A stretch of 64,000 nucleotides of DNA from Butyricicoccus pullicaecorum DSM 23266. GTDB taxonomy: Bacteria > Bacillota > Clostridia > Oscillospirales > Butyricicoccaceae. Of this stretch, positions 51,356 through 60,694 are shown one piece after another. Position numbers and translations under genes: made by a program. Location of the stretch: assembly GCF_900167005.1 (NCBI RefSeq), contig NZ_FUXW01000001.1, positions 558,001 to 622,000 of the forward strand, given 5' to 3'. Position 1 is the first letter of the stretch. Each line of letters starts with the position of its first letter. Below the pieces are notes generated by a model that worked only from the letters and a program-made list of their open reading frames with translations, was not told where the DNA came from and made no database searches.

Positions 51356-52123
51356 TTACAGATGCCGTCCCTGCTCGTTGAGGTATTGCAGATAGCGCAG
51401 CAGGAGAAATTCGTTGATGAGGAAGATTTGACGCATCGACCAGTAATCGGATTTGAGTCCGGTATTGACCTGATGGGTAAAGAAGGGGATATTGAAGTCA
51501 CTGAAATAGATCAAGCGGTTACTCTGGATGCGGCAGATCGAAATGACCGTGCGACCCATGCGCTTGAGCTGTTCGGCAACCTGATTGATGAATTCGTTAT
51601 TACCCGATAGGGAGATAAAGATGATGACGTCGCCTTCCTCGATACGCGGAAGCACTTGCAGCATTTCGTCCGAGCCATCAATGGTGCGCATGAGCCATTT
51701 GGTGATAAAGAATACACGGCGCAGATCGTAGGCTGCGAGCTGCTGGATGCTGCCCGAACCAAAGACGTAGATCGTGCGCGCATGCTCAAGCACGTGAAAC
51801 AGGTCGTTTAGGTCGACCGTGCGAATGTACTCGAGCGTCTGTTGATAGTCCTGCGCGACCTGCTCAATCTCGGCAGGCTGGAAGCCGGCGGGTGCCTGCT
51901 GGTTTTGCCAGCGCAGAATAAATTTGAGCTCGCCAAAGCCTTTCAGACCGAGCTTGCGCGCAAAGCGGATAATGGTCGTGTGCGAGATATGGCAGGCTTC
52001 GGCCAGATCGTCGATACTCATATCCTGACATGCGGCCTCGTTTGCACTGATGTATTGCCAGATGTGCAAGTCGTTATCGCTCAGCTTGTGGTAATTCTGC
52101 TCGATCAGCTCGTGAAGGGTCAT
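51356..52123 (-). CDS. MurR/RpiR family regulator (downstream member of a tandem pair)
   Basis: The 255-residue protein has an HTH_6 domain (SDNDLHIWQYISANEAA, then ISHTTIIRFARKLGLKGFGE) and a SIS domain (YVFGSGSIQQLAAYDL, FISLSGNNEFINQV). Its start, with AGGAG 7 bases upstream, lies 50 bases inside the end of the other RpiR gene. The pair lies downstream of the second GH4-PTS operon and probably controls it, sensing a phosphosugar. Confidence 0.9.
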   Translation of the reverse strand: MTLHELIEQNYHKLSDNDLHIWQYISANEAACQDMSIDDLAEACHISHTTIIRFARKLGLKGFGELKFILRWQNQQAPAGFQPAEIEQVAQDYQQTLEYIRTVDLNDLFHVLEHARTIYVFGSGSIQQLAAYDLRRVFFITKWLMRTIDGSDEMLQVLPRIEEGDVIIFISLSGNNEFINQVAEQLKRMGRTVISICRIQSNRLIYFSDFNIPFFTHQVNTGLKSDYWSMRQIFLINEFLLLRYLQYLNEQGRHL

Positions 52124-52883
52124 GCTCTTTCTCCTTTTTCCTCAGATACTCCAGATATTTCAGATACAGCAGCTCAATCAGGATAAAGAAGGAGGTCGTC
52201 GGCAGGTAGGGACGCTGCAGCTTCTGCTGCTGGATGGATATGGTGGTGATGTAGAGCTGGATATCGGAAATCTGGGCAAGGGTGTTGTCGCGCAGCTGGG
52301 TGATGGATACGAGCGGGACGTTGCGCACCTTGACCGCGTGTGCCAGTTCTACGATGGTGCGGGACTCGCCGGACAGCGACAGCATGACGACCAGATCTCG
52401 GCGGGTCAGGTTTTCCAGCATGACCGAGCCCTCACTCGGGCCGTTGATGGGATAGAACCACTTGTCGGCCGACAGGAACATGCGGCGCATTTCGTTTGCG
52501 ACGGCATCCTGCACCATGCCCGAGCTGCAAATATAGAGGTTTTCCGATTCGTCGATCAGCCGGAGCAGCTGGGTATAGTCGGCGGTGCTGATTTCATCAA
52601 TCGCCTGCTTGTAGATGGTGCAGGTCTGTGAAATGGGGTCGGGCGGCAGCTGTTCCTGTTCGCTTTCCATTTCCAGACACACGCGCAGGTCACGATAGCC
52701 GTGATAGCCCAGTTTTTTGGCAAAACGCAGGATGGTTGTGCGTGAGACATTGCACTTTGCACCTAGCTGTTCGATGGACAGACTGGAGCAGGTCGCGCGG
52801 TGTTTCTGGATATAGTTCCAGATGAGCATATCGGTTTCGCCCAGTTGATGACGATAGGTGTTGAATCGTTCATCCAGTTTCAT
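52074..52883 (-). CDS. MurR/RpiR family regulator (upstream member of a tandem pair)
   Basis: The 269-residue protein resembles its neighbour: HTH_6 (GETDMLIWNYIQKHRAT, then VSRTTILRFAKKLGYHGYRD) and SIS (LYICSSGMVQDAVANEMRRM, VMLSLSGESRTIVELAH). The last 17 codons are a charged tail that overlaps the start of the next gene by 50 bases in another frame. A promoter lies at 52957-52985. The two proteins may form heteromers or bind different phosphosugars. Confidence 0.9.
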   Translation of the reverse strand: MKLDERFNTYRHQLGETDMLIWNYIQKHRATCSSLSIEQLGAKCNVSRTTILRFAKKLGYHGYRDLRVCLEMESEQEQLPPDPISQTCTIYKQAIDEISTADYTQLLRLIDESENLYICSSGMVQDAVANEMRRMFLSADKWFYPINGPSEGSVMLENLTRRDLVVMLSLSGESRTIVELAHAVKVRNVPLVSITQLRDNTLAQISDIQLYITTISIQQQKLQRPYLPTTSFFILIELLYLKYLEYLRKKEKEHDPSRADRAELPQAER

Positions 52884-52956
52884 ACGCGGAAAAATCTCCT
52901 TTGTGGGATGGATACCGTGCGGATTACGGCAGCTTGCGTGAGATTTGGATACTTTC

Positions 52957-52985
52957 AGTATAAAGGATTTTGCAGGAGCTGTCCA
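52957..52985 (-). promoter_or_regulatory. promoter of the tandem RpiR genes
   Basis: TGGACA (52985-52980) and TATACT (52962-52957) are spaced 17 on the minus strand. Confidence 0.75.
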
Positions 52986-53000
52986 TAGCGTGCATGCGGT

Positions 53001-53039
53001 AAAAAAAGATGCACCATAAAGCCAGCTTTATGGTGCATC
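53001..53039 (-). terminator. terminator of the second PTS-GH4 operon
   Basis: GATGCACCATAAAG (53008-53021) pairs with CTTTATGGTGCATC (53026-53039); on the minus strand a T7 run follows. It separates the operon from the RpiR genes. Confidence 0.93.
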
Positions 53040-53075
53040 GAACAATTCAGGCTAAGCCTGCATTGGAGGGGACTT

Positions 53076-54464
<1,389 letters not shown>

Positions 54465-54965
54465 TTAAATTACGCCGACCTGCATCGAAGCGAAGAAGCA
54501 GATGCCTGCGAGAAGCAGGACGACGACACTGCCGCCGACCTCGGCGAACAGGCGTCTGGTCTGAATCTTTCGGAACGCGGCCATGGGGCCGAAACCGGTG
54601 TGCTTTTTGCAGCGCCAGAGGATGAGGGCGAAACCGATCACGCCGACCGTGCTCATCATCAGCAGTTCCGCGAGGAACAGGAAAGCAAGGTTGACCATCG
54701 CGTAGGGAGCGCGGCCATCACCCAGACGGCGCTGGCTGAGAATCAGGATCCAACCGGCATAGGGCTGGATCATCGCCGAGAGGAAGGAGATCGCCATGGT
54801 CGGATTGCCGGACAAAACGCCCTGCGAATCCAGACTTGCACCGCCCGTACCGATCCCGACGTAGCCGAGATACAGGAAGGGCATGCAGAACAAGACTATT
54901 TTCAAGATCGTAAACCAGCGATTGAGTTTATCGTCCTGCACTGCGGACGGAAGCAATTTCACCAT
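54465..54965 (-). CDS. unknown four-helix membrane protein in the PTS operon
   Basis: The 166-residue protein has hydrophobic segments near residues 18-42, 58-78, 88-115 and 142-162, and a basic loop RCKKHTGFGPMAAFRKIQTR before the last helix. GGGAGATCAAA precedes the ATG. It lies 23 bases after the EIICB gene and 54 before the GH4 gene, so it is co-transcribed. I recognise no family. Possible roles are assisting the PTS permease or sensing the sugar. Confidence 0.65.
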   Translation of the reverse strand: MVKLLPSAVQDDKLNRWFTILKIVLFCMPFLYLGYVGIGTGGASLDSQGVLSGNPTMAISFLSAMIQPYAGWILILSQRRLGDGRAPYAMVNLAFLFLAELLMMSTVGVIGFALILWRCKKHTGFGPMAAFRKIQTRRLFAEVGGSVVVLLLAGICFFASMQVGVI

Positions 54966-54988
54966 TTTGATCTCCCTTTCTCAGATTG

Positions 54989-56560
54989 TTACAGCAATTC
55001 TTCTACCTGAGCGCGAACCTTGGGAACCGACAGACCGACGATGACCTGAACCGATTTGCCCTTGACCATTGCACCGTGTGCGCCGATGGACTTGAAGTAT
55101 GTATCGGGCTGAACGATGCTGATGTCCTTGACATTGACACGCAGACGGGTCGCGCAGTTGGTCACGTCTACGATGTTATCCTTGCCGCCCAGACCTTCGA
55201 GGATCTTAGCAGCCAGTTCCTGCTTGCTGTTAGCAGCGGCGCCGCCCTTTTCAGCAGCCTGCTTGTCGCGGTATTCCTGCTTGGAGTAGAACTTAACGCC
55301 CTCGTCATCTTCACGACCGGGAGTCTTGAAGTTGAACTTGACGATGAGGAAGCGGAAGACCAGGAACCATACCAGCGTGCCGCACAGGCCGATAACCAGC
55401 ATGAGCAGGTACTGCTTCCAGTGGTTTGCCATGAGCGGAATCCAGTTGAGGGACGCCATCTCGATTGCGCCGCCCGAGTGGATACCGACGATGCCTGCGA
55501 GGTACATAACAGTGGACAGGGTTGCTGCCAGCAGTGCATGTACAACGAAGAGCGGAGGTGCGATAAACAGGAAGGTGAATTCGATCGGCTCGGTGACGCC
55601 GCACAGGATTGCGGTCAGCGTCATGGGAAGCAGCAGAGCCAGAACCTGCTTTTTCTTCTCCGGACGTGCGGTCTTATAGAATGCCAGCGCGATACCGGGG
55701 CAGCCGAATACCTTGGAGAAGCCGGTTGCAGTAAAGCCTGCCTGCGGAACCAGCGAACGCAGCGACTCGGTGGAAGCTGCGATTTCGGGCAGCTTGTTTG
55801 CCCAGTAAGAGTACAGACCGCCCGGGACAACTGCGTTGTCGTAGTAGAACGGAGAGTACAGAATGTGGTGCAGACCGAAGGGAATGAGTGCACGCTCGAG
55901 GAATACGAAGACCCAGATGCCCAGTGCGCCGGTCGACTTGACGAAGCCCTGGAAAGCGAACATGCCAAGCTGAATCTTGGGCCAGATAAACGCTGCGAGC
56001 AGTGCGACCGGAATCATCACGAAGAAACCGATCATAAATACGAAGGTGGAACCGTTGAACGAACCCAGCCAGTCAGGCAGCTCGGTATCGAAGAAACGGT
56101 TGTGCAGGTAAATGACGATGCCCGAGATCGCAAGTGCACCAAGCATACCCATATCCAGGGTCTTGATGTTTGCGATCATCGCCAAACCGCTCGTGCCGCC
56201 AACCTCGGCACTGAAGTCAACACCGAATACCGATCCCCACTGGGAAAGCATGGTGCTGAGGAAGTAATGGAAGGTGAGGTACAGAACCAGCGCTTCCATG
56301 CAGCAGCGTGCGTTCTGTTTCTTTGCCATACCGATCGGCAGAGCGACAGCGAACAGCAGCGGCAGCTGATTGAACACAGTCCAACCACCCTGAAGGACTA
56401 CGTTCCAGCACTGATAGAACAGGCTGTCCGGGGAAGCAAGGTCACCCATGATTGCTTCGGTTGTGAATAAGGTGCCGACACCGATCACAATACCCGCGAA
56501 TGCAAACAGCAATACAGGAGTAAACATTGCACCGCCAAACTTTTGAATTTTTTGCATCAT
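54989..56560 (-). CDS. PTS EIICB component, alpha-glucoside/maltose type
   Basis: The 523-residue length and sequence fit the AglA/GlvC/MalB group: FGGAMFTPVLLFAFAGIVIG at the N-terminus, GLHHILYSPFYYDN, and CGVTEPIEFTFLFIAPPLFV. The C-terminal EIIB domain has its phospho-Cys in VTNCATRLRVNVKD. No EIIA is attached. It imports maltose or related alpha-glucosides as 6-phosphates for the GH4 enzyme downstream. The SD before the first ATG is weak, and an operator palindrome lies in the leader. Confidence 0.94.
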   Translation of the reverse strand: MMQKIQKFGGAMFTPVLLFAFAGIVIGVGTLFTTEAIMGDLASPDSLFYQCWNVVLQGGWTVFNQLPLLFAVALPIGMAKKQNARCCMEALVLYLTFHYFLSTMLSQWGSVFGVDFSAEVGGTSGLAMIANIKTLDMGMLGALAISGIVIYLHNRFFDTELPDWLGSFNGSTFVFMIGFFVMIPVALLAAFIWPKIQLGMFAFQGFVKSTGALGIWVFVFLERALIPFGLHHILYSPFYYDNAVVPGGLYSYWANKLPEIAASTESLRSLVPQAGFTATGFSKVFGCPGIALAFYKTARPEKKKQVLALLLPMTLTAILCGVTEPIEFTFLFIAPPLFVVHALLAATLSTVMYLAGIVGIHSGGAIEMASLNWIPLMANHWKQYLLMLVIGLCGTLVWFLVFRFLIVKFNFKTPGREDDEGVKFYSKQEYRDKQAAEKGGAAANSKQELAAKILEGLGGKDNIVDVTNCATRLRVNVKDISIVQPDTYFKSIGAHGAMVKGKSVQVIVGLSVPKVRAQVEELL

Positions 56561-56593
56561 ACCAGGAGTTCACGCCCTTTCTCTTATCCAATC

Positions 56594-56649
56594 CAGGTGG
56601 CCACCTGAGCTGTTGAACATAGAATATCAGCTTTCTTCCGCCTTTGCAA
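56594..56649 (-). promoter_or_regulatory. promoter and palindromic operator of the second PTS operon
   Basis: TTGCAA (56649-56644) and TATTCT (56626-56621) are spaced 17 on the minus strand. The perfect palindrome CAGGTGGCCACCTG (56594-56607) lies about 8-21 bases after the start point, where a repressor such as an RpiR protein could act. Confidence 0.7.
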
Positions 56650-57040
56650 TGCATTTGGAAGAGGATGGGAGAGCGTCGCCTAATTGATATATTTTCACAT
56701 TTTATGTGAATTTTCACGAGCTGAATTGTGCCGCAAAAGAGATTCCGCAGAGACTGTAAAAGAGGGAGATTCAGAAGTATTTTGCGGAAAATGGTTTTGA
56801 TTGTGCGGTAAAAGCTAGGTGGGAAGAAAAAGGAAAGCGAAGCACGGCAATATGAAACAAAAAAAGAGATCACCTGACTGTAAAAACAGGGTAATCTCAC
56901 GAAAGAACGGAAAATGTTAAAGAAATAACGGGTTTTCGGCGGGAATTAAATCAAATTTGCGGCCAAATAAGCGCTGTGTGTGCGCGGTCACGCCTCAGTG
57001 AATTTGTAAAAATTCACACATTCACAAATGCGGTGACAAC
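56650..57040. other. non-coding region with GTGAA/TTCAC inverted repeats and an orphan terminator
   Basis: No gene is supported here. TTCACA (56694-56699) with TGTGAA (56705-56710) and GTGAATTT (56999-57006) with AAATTCAC (57011-57018) are inverted repeats of similar sequence, possible sites of one regulator. At about 56862-56898 a stem of ten pairs with one mismatch, followed on the minus strand by T7, is a second terminator past the GNAT gene or the end of an unseen small RNA. Confidence 0.45.
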
Positions 57041-57075
57041 AAAAAAGGTAACGTCAAATGAACTGACGTTACCTT
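57041..57075 (-). terminator. terminator of the acetyltransferase gene
   Basis: AAGGTAACGTCA (57045-57056) pairs with TGACGTTACCTT (57064-57075); T6 follows on the minus strand. Confidence 0.92.
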
Positions 57076-57107
57076 GAAATGCGTTTTGCCAATATGAGAT
57101 TATGCGA

Positions 57108-58349
57108 TTAAAAATAGGTGTAGTTGCACGGCTTTTCGTCCCATCCAATCGCGTTCTGCACATCCCGTGCAAAGCTTGGGTCACTGAGCTGCACCCGTCC
57201 CAGACGCAGGAGCTCGGACAGCGAGACCGCGCCGATGACGAACGACGAGAAGTCCGAAATGTCGGCGATCAGCAGGGTATCCGGTTGGACGTCGGATGAT
57301 TCGGGGAGCAGGGTGACCGTTTGATCCTGGATGTGCAGCAGGTAGGTGCGTGCGTTGTGCGGGAGAAAACTGTCGCTGATCGAGACACCCAGCACGAAAG
57401 GTCGGGAGACCGGCGCACAGGTGTGGGTCTGAACGGCGAAATACTGTGCAACATCGAACAGACGAATCATGTTGCCCATGGTTCGCCGGCCGATTTCGTG
57501 GATGCAGCCGTCATGCGCCCGGTTCTCGCCGCTGTCCGGATTGGTAAACATCAGGTGCAGCGCGGGGTCGGGCGAGTAGATGCGTACCCGTTCGATCTGA
57601 TCGACCTGACTTGCCAGGAAGGTCATGAACTGTTCGAGCGTGTCCAGATCATCATAGATCATTTCGCGCACGCACAGGTCGTGATACATGTCGGTATAGT
57701 GGTCGACCGGGACGAATTCAAAGGTCAGATAGCCGGTAATGCGTCCCTCCTTACGGCACAGGACAACATAGGGCATATCAAAAATACGGTGCGGATCCAT
57801 GAAGTCATGGACGGTCGCGCCGTTGGTACGCGCCGCATACGCGCGGTAGTAGTCGAGCACAGCCTGTTTGTCGGCGGGTTCTGCGTAGCACAGATCCTGT
57901 TTGTGCCCGAATGAGCGGATGGCTGAGACACGGGGAGAATAAAAATAAGCCTCCATACAGTGTCCGTAGCCCATTTTTCGATAAAAGGCGGGGTTGAACG
58001 GGTGAAGACAGCCGACTGCTGTGCCCAGCTTGCAATAATAGTGCATGAGGACACAGAGCAGGTCGCGGGCGATATGTTCCTTTTTGTGCAGAAAATTGGT
58101 GGAGACATAGGCCGCCGCACCCATGGGCATCATCACGCCTCTGACGTTGAGGGTGAAATCCATCATCAGAATGGAGCCAATAAGTGTTCCGTTGTCGTCG
58201 AAACAGCCGAGGTAGCGTCCCTCGTTTGGATGATACAGCTCGAGTTCCATCGCTTCCAGAAGCGCGGGCGGCGTTTTGGACGGAAATGCGGTCAAAACAT
58301 TCCGTTTCAGCTGCTCGACCTCCTGCGGAAGTACGAATCTGATATCCAT
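57108..58349 (-). CDS. Eis-like GNAT N-acetyltransferase with C-terminal SCP2-like domain
   Basis: The 413-residue protein has the three-part Eis layout: an N-terminal GNAT domain (VMMPMGAAAYVSTNFLHKKE, then LMHYYCKLGTAVGCLHPFNP), a second GNAT-like domain (VVLCRKEGRITGYLTFEFV) and a C-terminal sterol-carrier-like domain (LLIADISDFSSFVIGAVSLS). Eis proteins acetylate amines, including aminoglycosides and protein lysines. The Firmicutes members are mostly uncharacterised. It is a single-gene unit divergent from the eut operon. Confidence 0.87.
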   Translation of the reverse strand: MDIRFVLPQEVEQLKRNVLTAFPSKTPPALLEAMELELYHPNEGRYLGCFDDNGTLIGSILMMDFTLNVRGVMMPMGAAAYVSTNFLHKKEHIARDLLCVLMHYYCKLGTAVGCLHPFNPAFYRKMGYGHCMEAYFYSPRVSAIRSFGHKQDLCYAEPADKQAVLDYYRAYAARTNGATVHDFMDPHRIFDMPYVVLCRKEGRITGYLTFEFVPVDHYTDMYHDLCVREMIYDDLDTLEQFMTFLASQVDQIERVRIYSPDPALHLMFTNPDSGENRAHDGCIHEIGRRTMGNMIRLFDVAQYFAVQTHTCAPVSRPFVLGVSISDSFLPHNARTYLLHIQDQTVTLLPESSDVQPDTLLIADISDFSSFVIGAVSLSELLRLGRVQLSDPSFARDVQNAIGWDEKPCNYTYF

Positions 58350-58494
58350 TTTTTCACTCCTTTGCTGAGTATATCAGCCGGCTGGAACGGCTGATACGCG
58401 CACCAGCTGCTTTTATTATGGATGTTTCGCATAAAAAGTCAAGTAGCATTTTGGTGTTATCTGTCAAAATGCTGAAAAAGATTTGTTTTTGCCA

Positions 58495-58523
58495 TTGACG
58501 GCGGCGAATAAAAAGGGTATGAT
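58495..58523 (+). promoter_or_regulatory. promoter of the eut operon
   Basis: TTGACG and TATGAT are spaced 17. Transcription from about 58530 gives a leader of nearly 150 bases before eutG. Confidence 0.82.
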
Positions 58524-58590
58524 ATAGGCAAATGGTGGAGCCACGGCGAGGCAGCATGCGGCATTCCAACATCAGAATAGGTGCGATGTA

Positions 58591-58649
58591 GCGTCTTGAC
58601 TTCTGGAAAAATTTTAGGGGTTCAAGGCGCCTTTTTGCGCTTTTGAACC
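58591..58649 (+). promoter_or_regulatory. attenuator in the eutG leader
   Basis: GCGTCTTGA (58591-58599) pairs with TCAAGGCGC (58622-58630), followed by CTTTTT: an intrinsic terminator. The 3' arm can instead form GGTTCAAGGCGC with GCGCTTTTGAACC (58619-58649). The two folds exclude each other. EutV-type ANTAR proteins are known to antiterminate eut leaders, but I could not find the canonical paired A1/G4 hexaloops, so another ligand remains possible. Confidence 0.65.
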
Positions 58650-58677
58650 AAAGCCCGCATTTTGTAGGAGGCGGTGT

Positions 58678-59829
58678 GTGTTGGATAAATTCGATTTGCA
58701 TACCAAAATCTTCATCGGAAGCAAGTCTTTCGATAAAATGTTAGAGCAGAGGCGACGCGTGTTCATTGTCACGGACAAGTTCATGCACGAAAGCGGTCGC
58801 GTCAGTTATCTGACCGACAAGATCAAAGCCGAGGGCGCCAAGTGGGAGATCTTCTCCGACGTCACTCCCGATCCGGACATCGAAACGGTCACGGCGGGTG
58901 TCGCCAAAATCTTGGAGTTTCAGCCCGATACCGTCATCGCACTGGGCGGCGGATCGCCCATCGATGCGGCCAAGGCTATCGTCTATTTTGCGGCCAAACA
59001 GATCGATCTGCGTGACTGTCCCTTTGTCGCCGTGCCGACCACGAGTGGAACGGGCAGCGAGGTCAGTAAATTTGCGGTCATCACCGACCGTGCCCGCGGC
59101 ATCAAATATCCACTGATTGACGATACGTTATTACCCGACTATGCGGTACTCGACGCCGAGCTGACGTGCAGCGTACCGCCCAAGGTCACAGCCGATACTG
59201 GTCTGGACGTGCTGACCCATGCAATTGAAGCATTTGTCTGCACCGAAGCCAACGCATTCACCGATGCACTGGCCGAAAAGTCGGTCAAGCTGGTTGACCA
59301 TTATCTGTTACTCGCTTACAAGGAACCCGATAACCGGGAGGCAAGACAGGGCATGCACAATGCATCCTGCCTTGCAGGCGCAGCCTTTTCCAATGCCGGA
59401 CTTGGCCTGTGCCACAGTATGGCGCATGCGATGGGCGCACAGTTCCATATTCCGCATGGACGCGCAAACGCCATCCTGCTGCCCGTTGTTATGAGCTTTA
59501 ACGCAGGCTGTGAGACCACGCTGACCCCGGTCGCAACGCGCTACGCTGAGCTTGCATCGCTCATCGGCATGGGCGCGACCAGCATGCGTCAGAGTGCACT
59601 CAACCTCATCCACATGGTACGCCGCTTGCAGCAGCGCATGGGTGTTCCGCAGTGCATCAAGGATGCCGGTGTCTCGGCAGAGGACTTTGAGGCGGCTCTG
59701 GATACTATGGCAGACGCAGCGCTCGCTGATCGCTGCACTGCAACCAATCCCAAGCCGTGCACCAAGGAAGATATCATAGAACTGTACCGTCAGGCATATT
59801 CCAAGAGCAATCGGAAGGGCCTGTCATAA
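58678..59829 (+). CDS. eutG: iron-containing alcohol dehydrogenase of ethanolamine use
   Basis: The protein has 383 residues. I start it at GTG 58678, 6 bases after AGGAGG; TTG one codon later is an alternative. The group III alcohol dehydrogenase pattern is present: ALGGGSPIDAAKAI for NAD, TTSGTGSEVSKFAV, and the metal ligands in DVLTHAIEAFV, LCHSMAHAMGAQFHIPHGRA. EutG/PduQ reduces acetaldehyde to ethanol and recycles NADH. As first gene of a eut operon, EutG is the best name. Confidence 0.9.
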   Translation: MLDKFDLHTKIFIGSKSFDKMLEQRRRVFIVTDKFMHESGRVSYLTDKIKAEGAKWEIFSDVTPDPDIETVTAGVAKILEFQPDTVIALGGGSPIDAAKAIVYFAAKQIDLRDCPFVAVPTTSGTGSEVSKFAVITDRARGIKYPLIDDTLLPDYAVLDAELTCSVPPKVTADTGLDVLTHAIEAFVCTEANAFTDALAEKSVKLVDHYLLLAYKEPDNREARQGMHNASCLAGAAFSNAGLGLCHSMAHAMGAQFHIPHGRANAILLPVVMSFNAGCETTLTPVATRYAELASLIGMGATSMRQSALNLIHMVRRLQQRMGVPQCIKDAGVSAEDFEAALDTMADAALADRCTATNPKPCTKEDIIELYRQAYSKSNRKGLS

Positions 59830-59857
59830 CAATTGATGCGGTGAGAGAGGAATCAAA

Positions 59858-60208
59858 ATGGTAGAGTTAGACGAAAAAACCCGCATCATACAGGAATTTG
59901 TGCCCGGTAAACAGGTCACCCTGGCGCATGTGATCGCAAGCCCGGTCACACAGCTGTATGAAAAGCTGGGACTGATCGACGGCGAGGGCGCGATTGGTAT
60001 TTTTACCATCACCCCGAGTGAGGCTGCCATGATCGCAGCCGACGTTGCAAGCAAGGCGGCCGACGTTTCCATCGGCTTTGTCGATCGCTTTAACGGCTCG
60101 CTGGTTATTACCGGCGATGTCGCGGCGGTCGAGGCATCGCTGCACGACGTTATGTCCGTCCTGTGCGATAAGATGGGCTTTGCTTCGGCACCGATTACCA
60201 AGACCTGA
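59858..60208 (+). CDS. eutS: ethanolamine microcompartment shell protein EutS
   Basis: This 116-residue BMC-domain protein shows the circularly permuted EutS/PduU pattern: [20 protein letters not shown] at the N-terminus, then [20 protein letters not shown] and [19 protein letters not shown]. EutS hexamers form part of the shell that retains acetaldehyde. It lies 28 bases after eutG. Confidence 0.97.
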   Translation: MVELDEKTRIIQEFVPGKQVTLAHVIASPVTQLYEKLGLIDGEGAIGIFTITPSEAAMIAADVASKAADVSIGFVDRFNGSLVITGDVAAVEASLHDVMSVLCDKMGFASAPITKT

Positions 60209-60215
60209 GGCAATT

Positions 60216-60677
60216 ATGGAAGAAAAAAGAATCATTCTGATCGGCCGTTCGGCAGCAGGAAAAACCACCTTGTGCCAGTATTTGAGCCATCAGGACTTAC
60301 ATTATCACAAGACGCAGACCGTGCAGATTGTCAATCAGTGCATGATTGATACGCCGGGCGAGTATCTCGAACGGCGCTCTATGCGCGGCGCACTCATGGT
60401 GACTTCGGTCGATGCCGAACTCATCGTGCTGGTGCAGGACGCGACCGAAAACGGTACGATGTTCCCGCCAGCGTATAACAGCATGTTTGCAAAGCCCACG
60501 GTCGGAATCGTGACCAAGAGCGATATTGCAACACCAGAGCAGATTGAAAAAGCAAAAAAATATCTGAAAATGGCAGGTGCCAGAAAGGTTTTTGTGACAA
60601 GCAGCGTGACCGGGGAAGGATTTGACGAACTGGTCGAGCTGCTGGGCTATCCTGAGCGTCCCAAAGACCAAACATAA
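60216..60677 (+). CDS. eutP: EutP/PduV family small GTPase-like protein
   Basis: The 153-residue protein starts at ATG 60216, 7 bases after the eutS stop. The P-loop is GRSAAGKTT (residues 10-18), DTPGEYLE corresponds to the G3 region and TKSD to G4. EutP and PduV are Ras-like proteins associated with microcompartments; acetate kinase activity has been reported for some EutP. The order eutS-eutP-eutV matches Enterococcus and Clostridium eut operons. Confidence 0.95.
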   Translation: MEEKRIILIGRSAAGKTTLCQYLSHQDLHYHKTQTVQIVNQCMIDTPGEYLERRSMRGALMVTSVDAELIVLVQDATENGTMFPPAYNSMFAKPTVGIVTKSDIATPEQIEKAKKYLKMAGARKVFVTSSVTGEGFDELVELLGYPERPKDQT

Positions 60678-60694
60678 ACCCTAGGGAGGAAGAC

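Noticed and set aside
54986-56470. 494-codon open frame on the + strand
   Set aside because: It mirrors the second EIICB gene in the same way; such long antisense frames arise from the codon bias of membrane proteins here.
56442-56900. 152-codon open frame on the minus strand upstream of the PTS gene
   Set aside because: It covers the PTS promoter, its operator palindrome and the start of EIICB in another frame. Composition is that of AT-rich non-coding DNA.
58530-58677. Adenosylcobalamin riboswitch before eutG
   Set aside because: Enterococcal eut leaders can have one, but I see no B12-box-like GCCACTG and the leader is too short for the standard fold.
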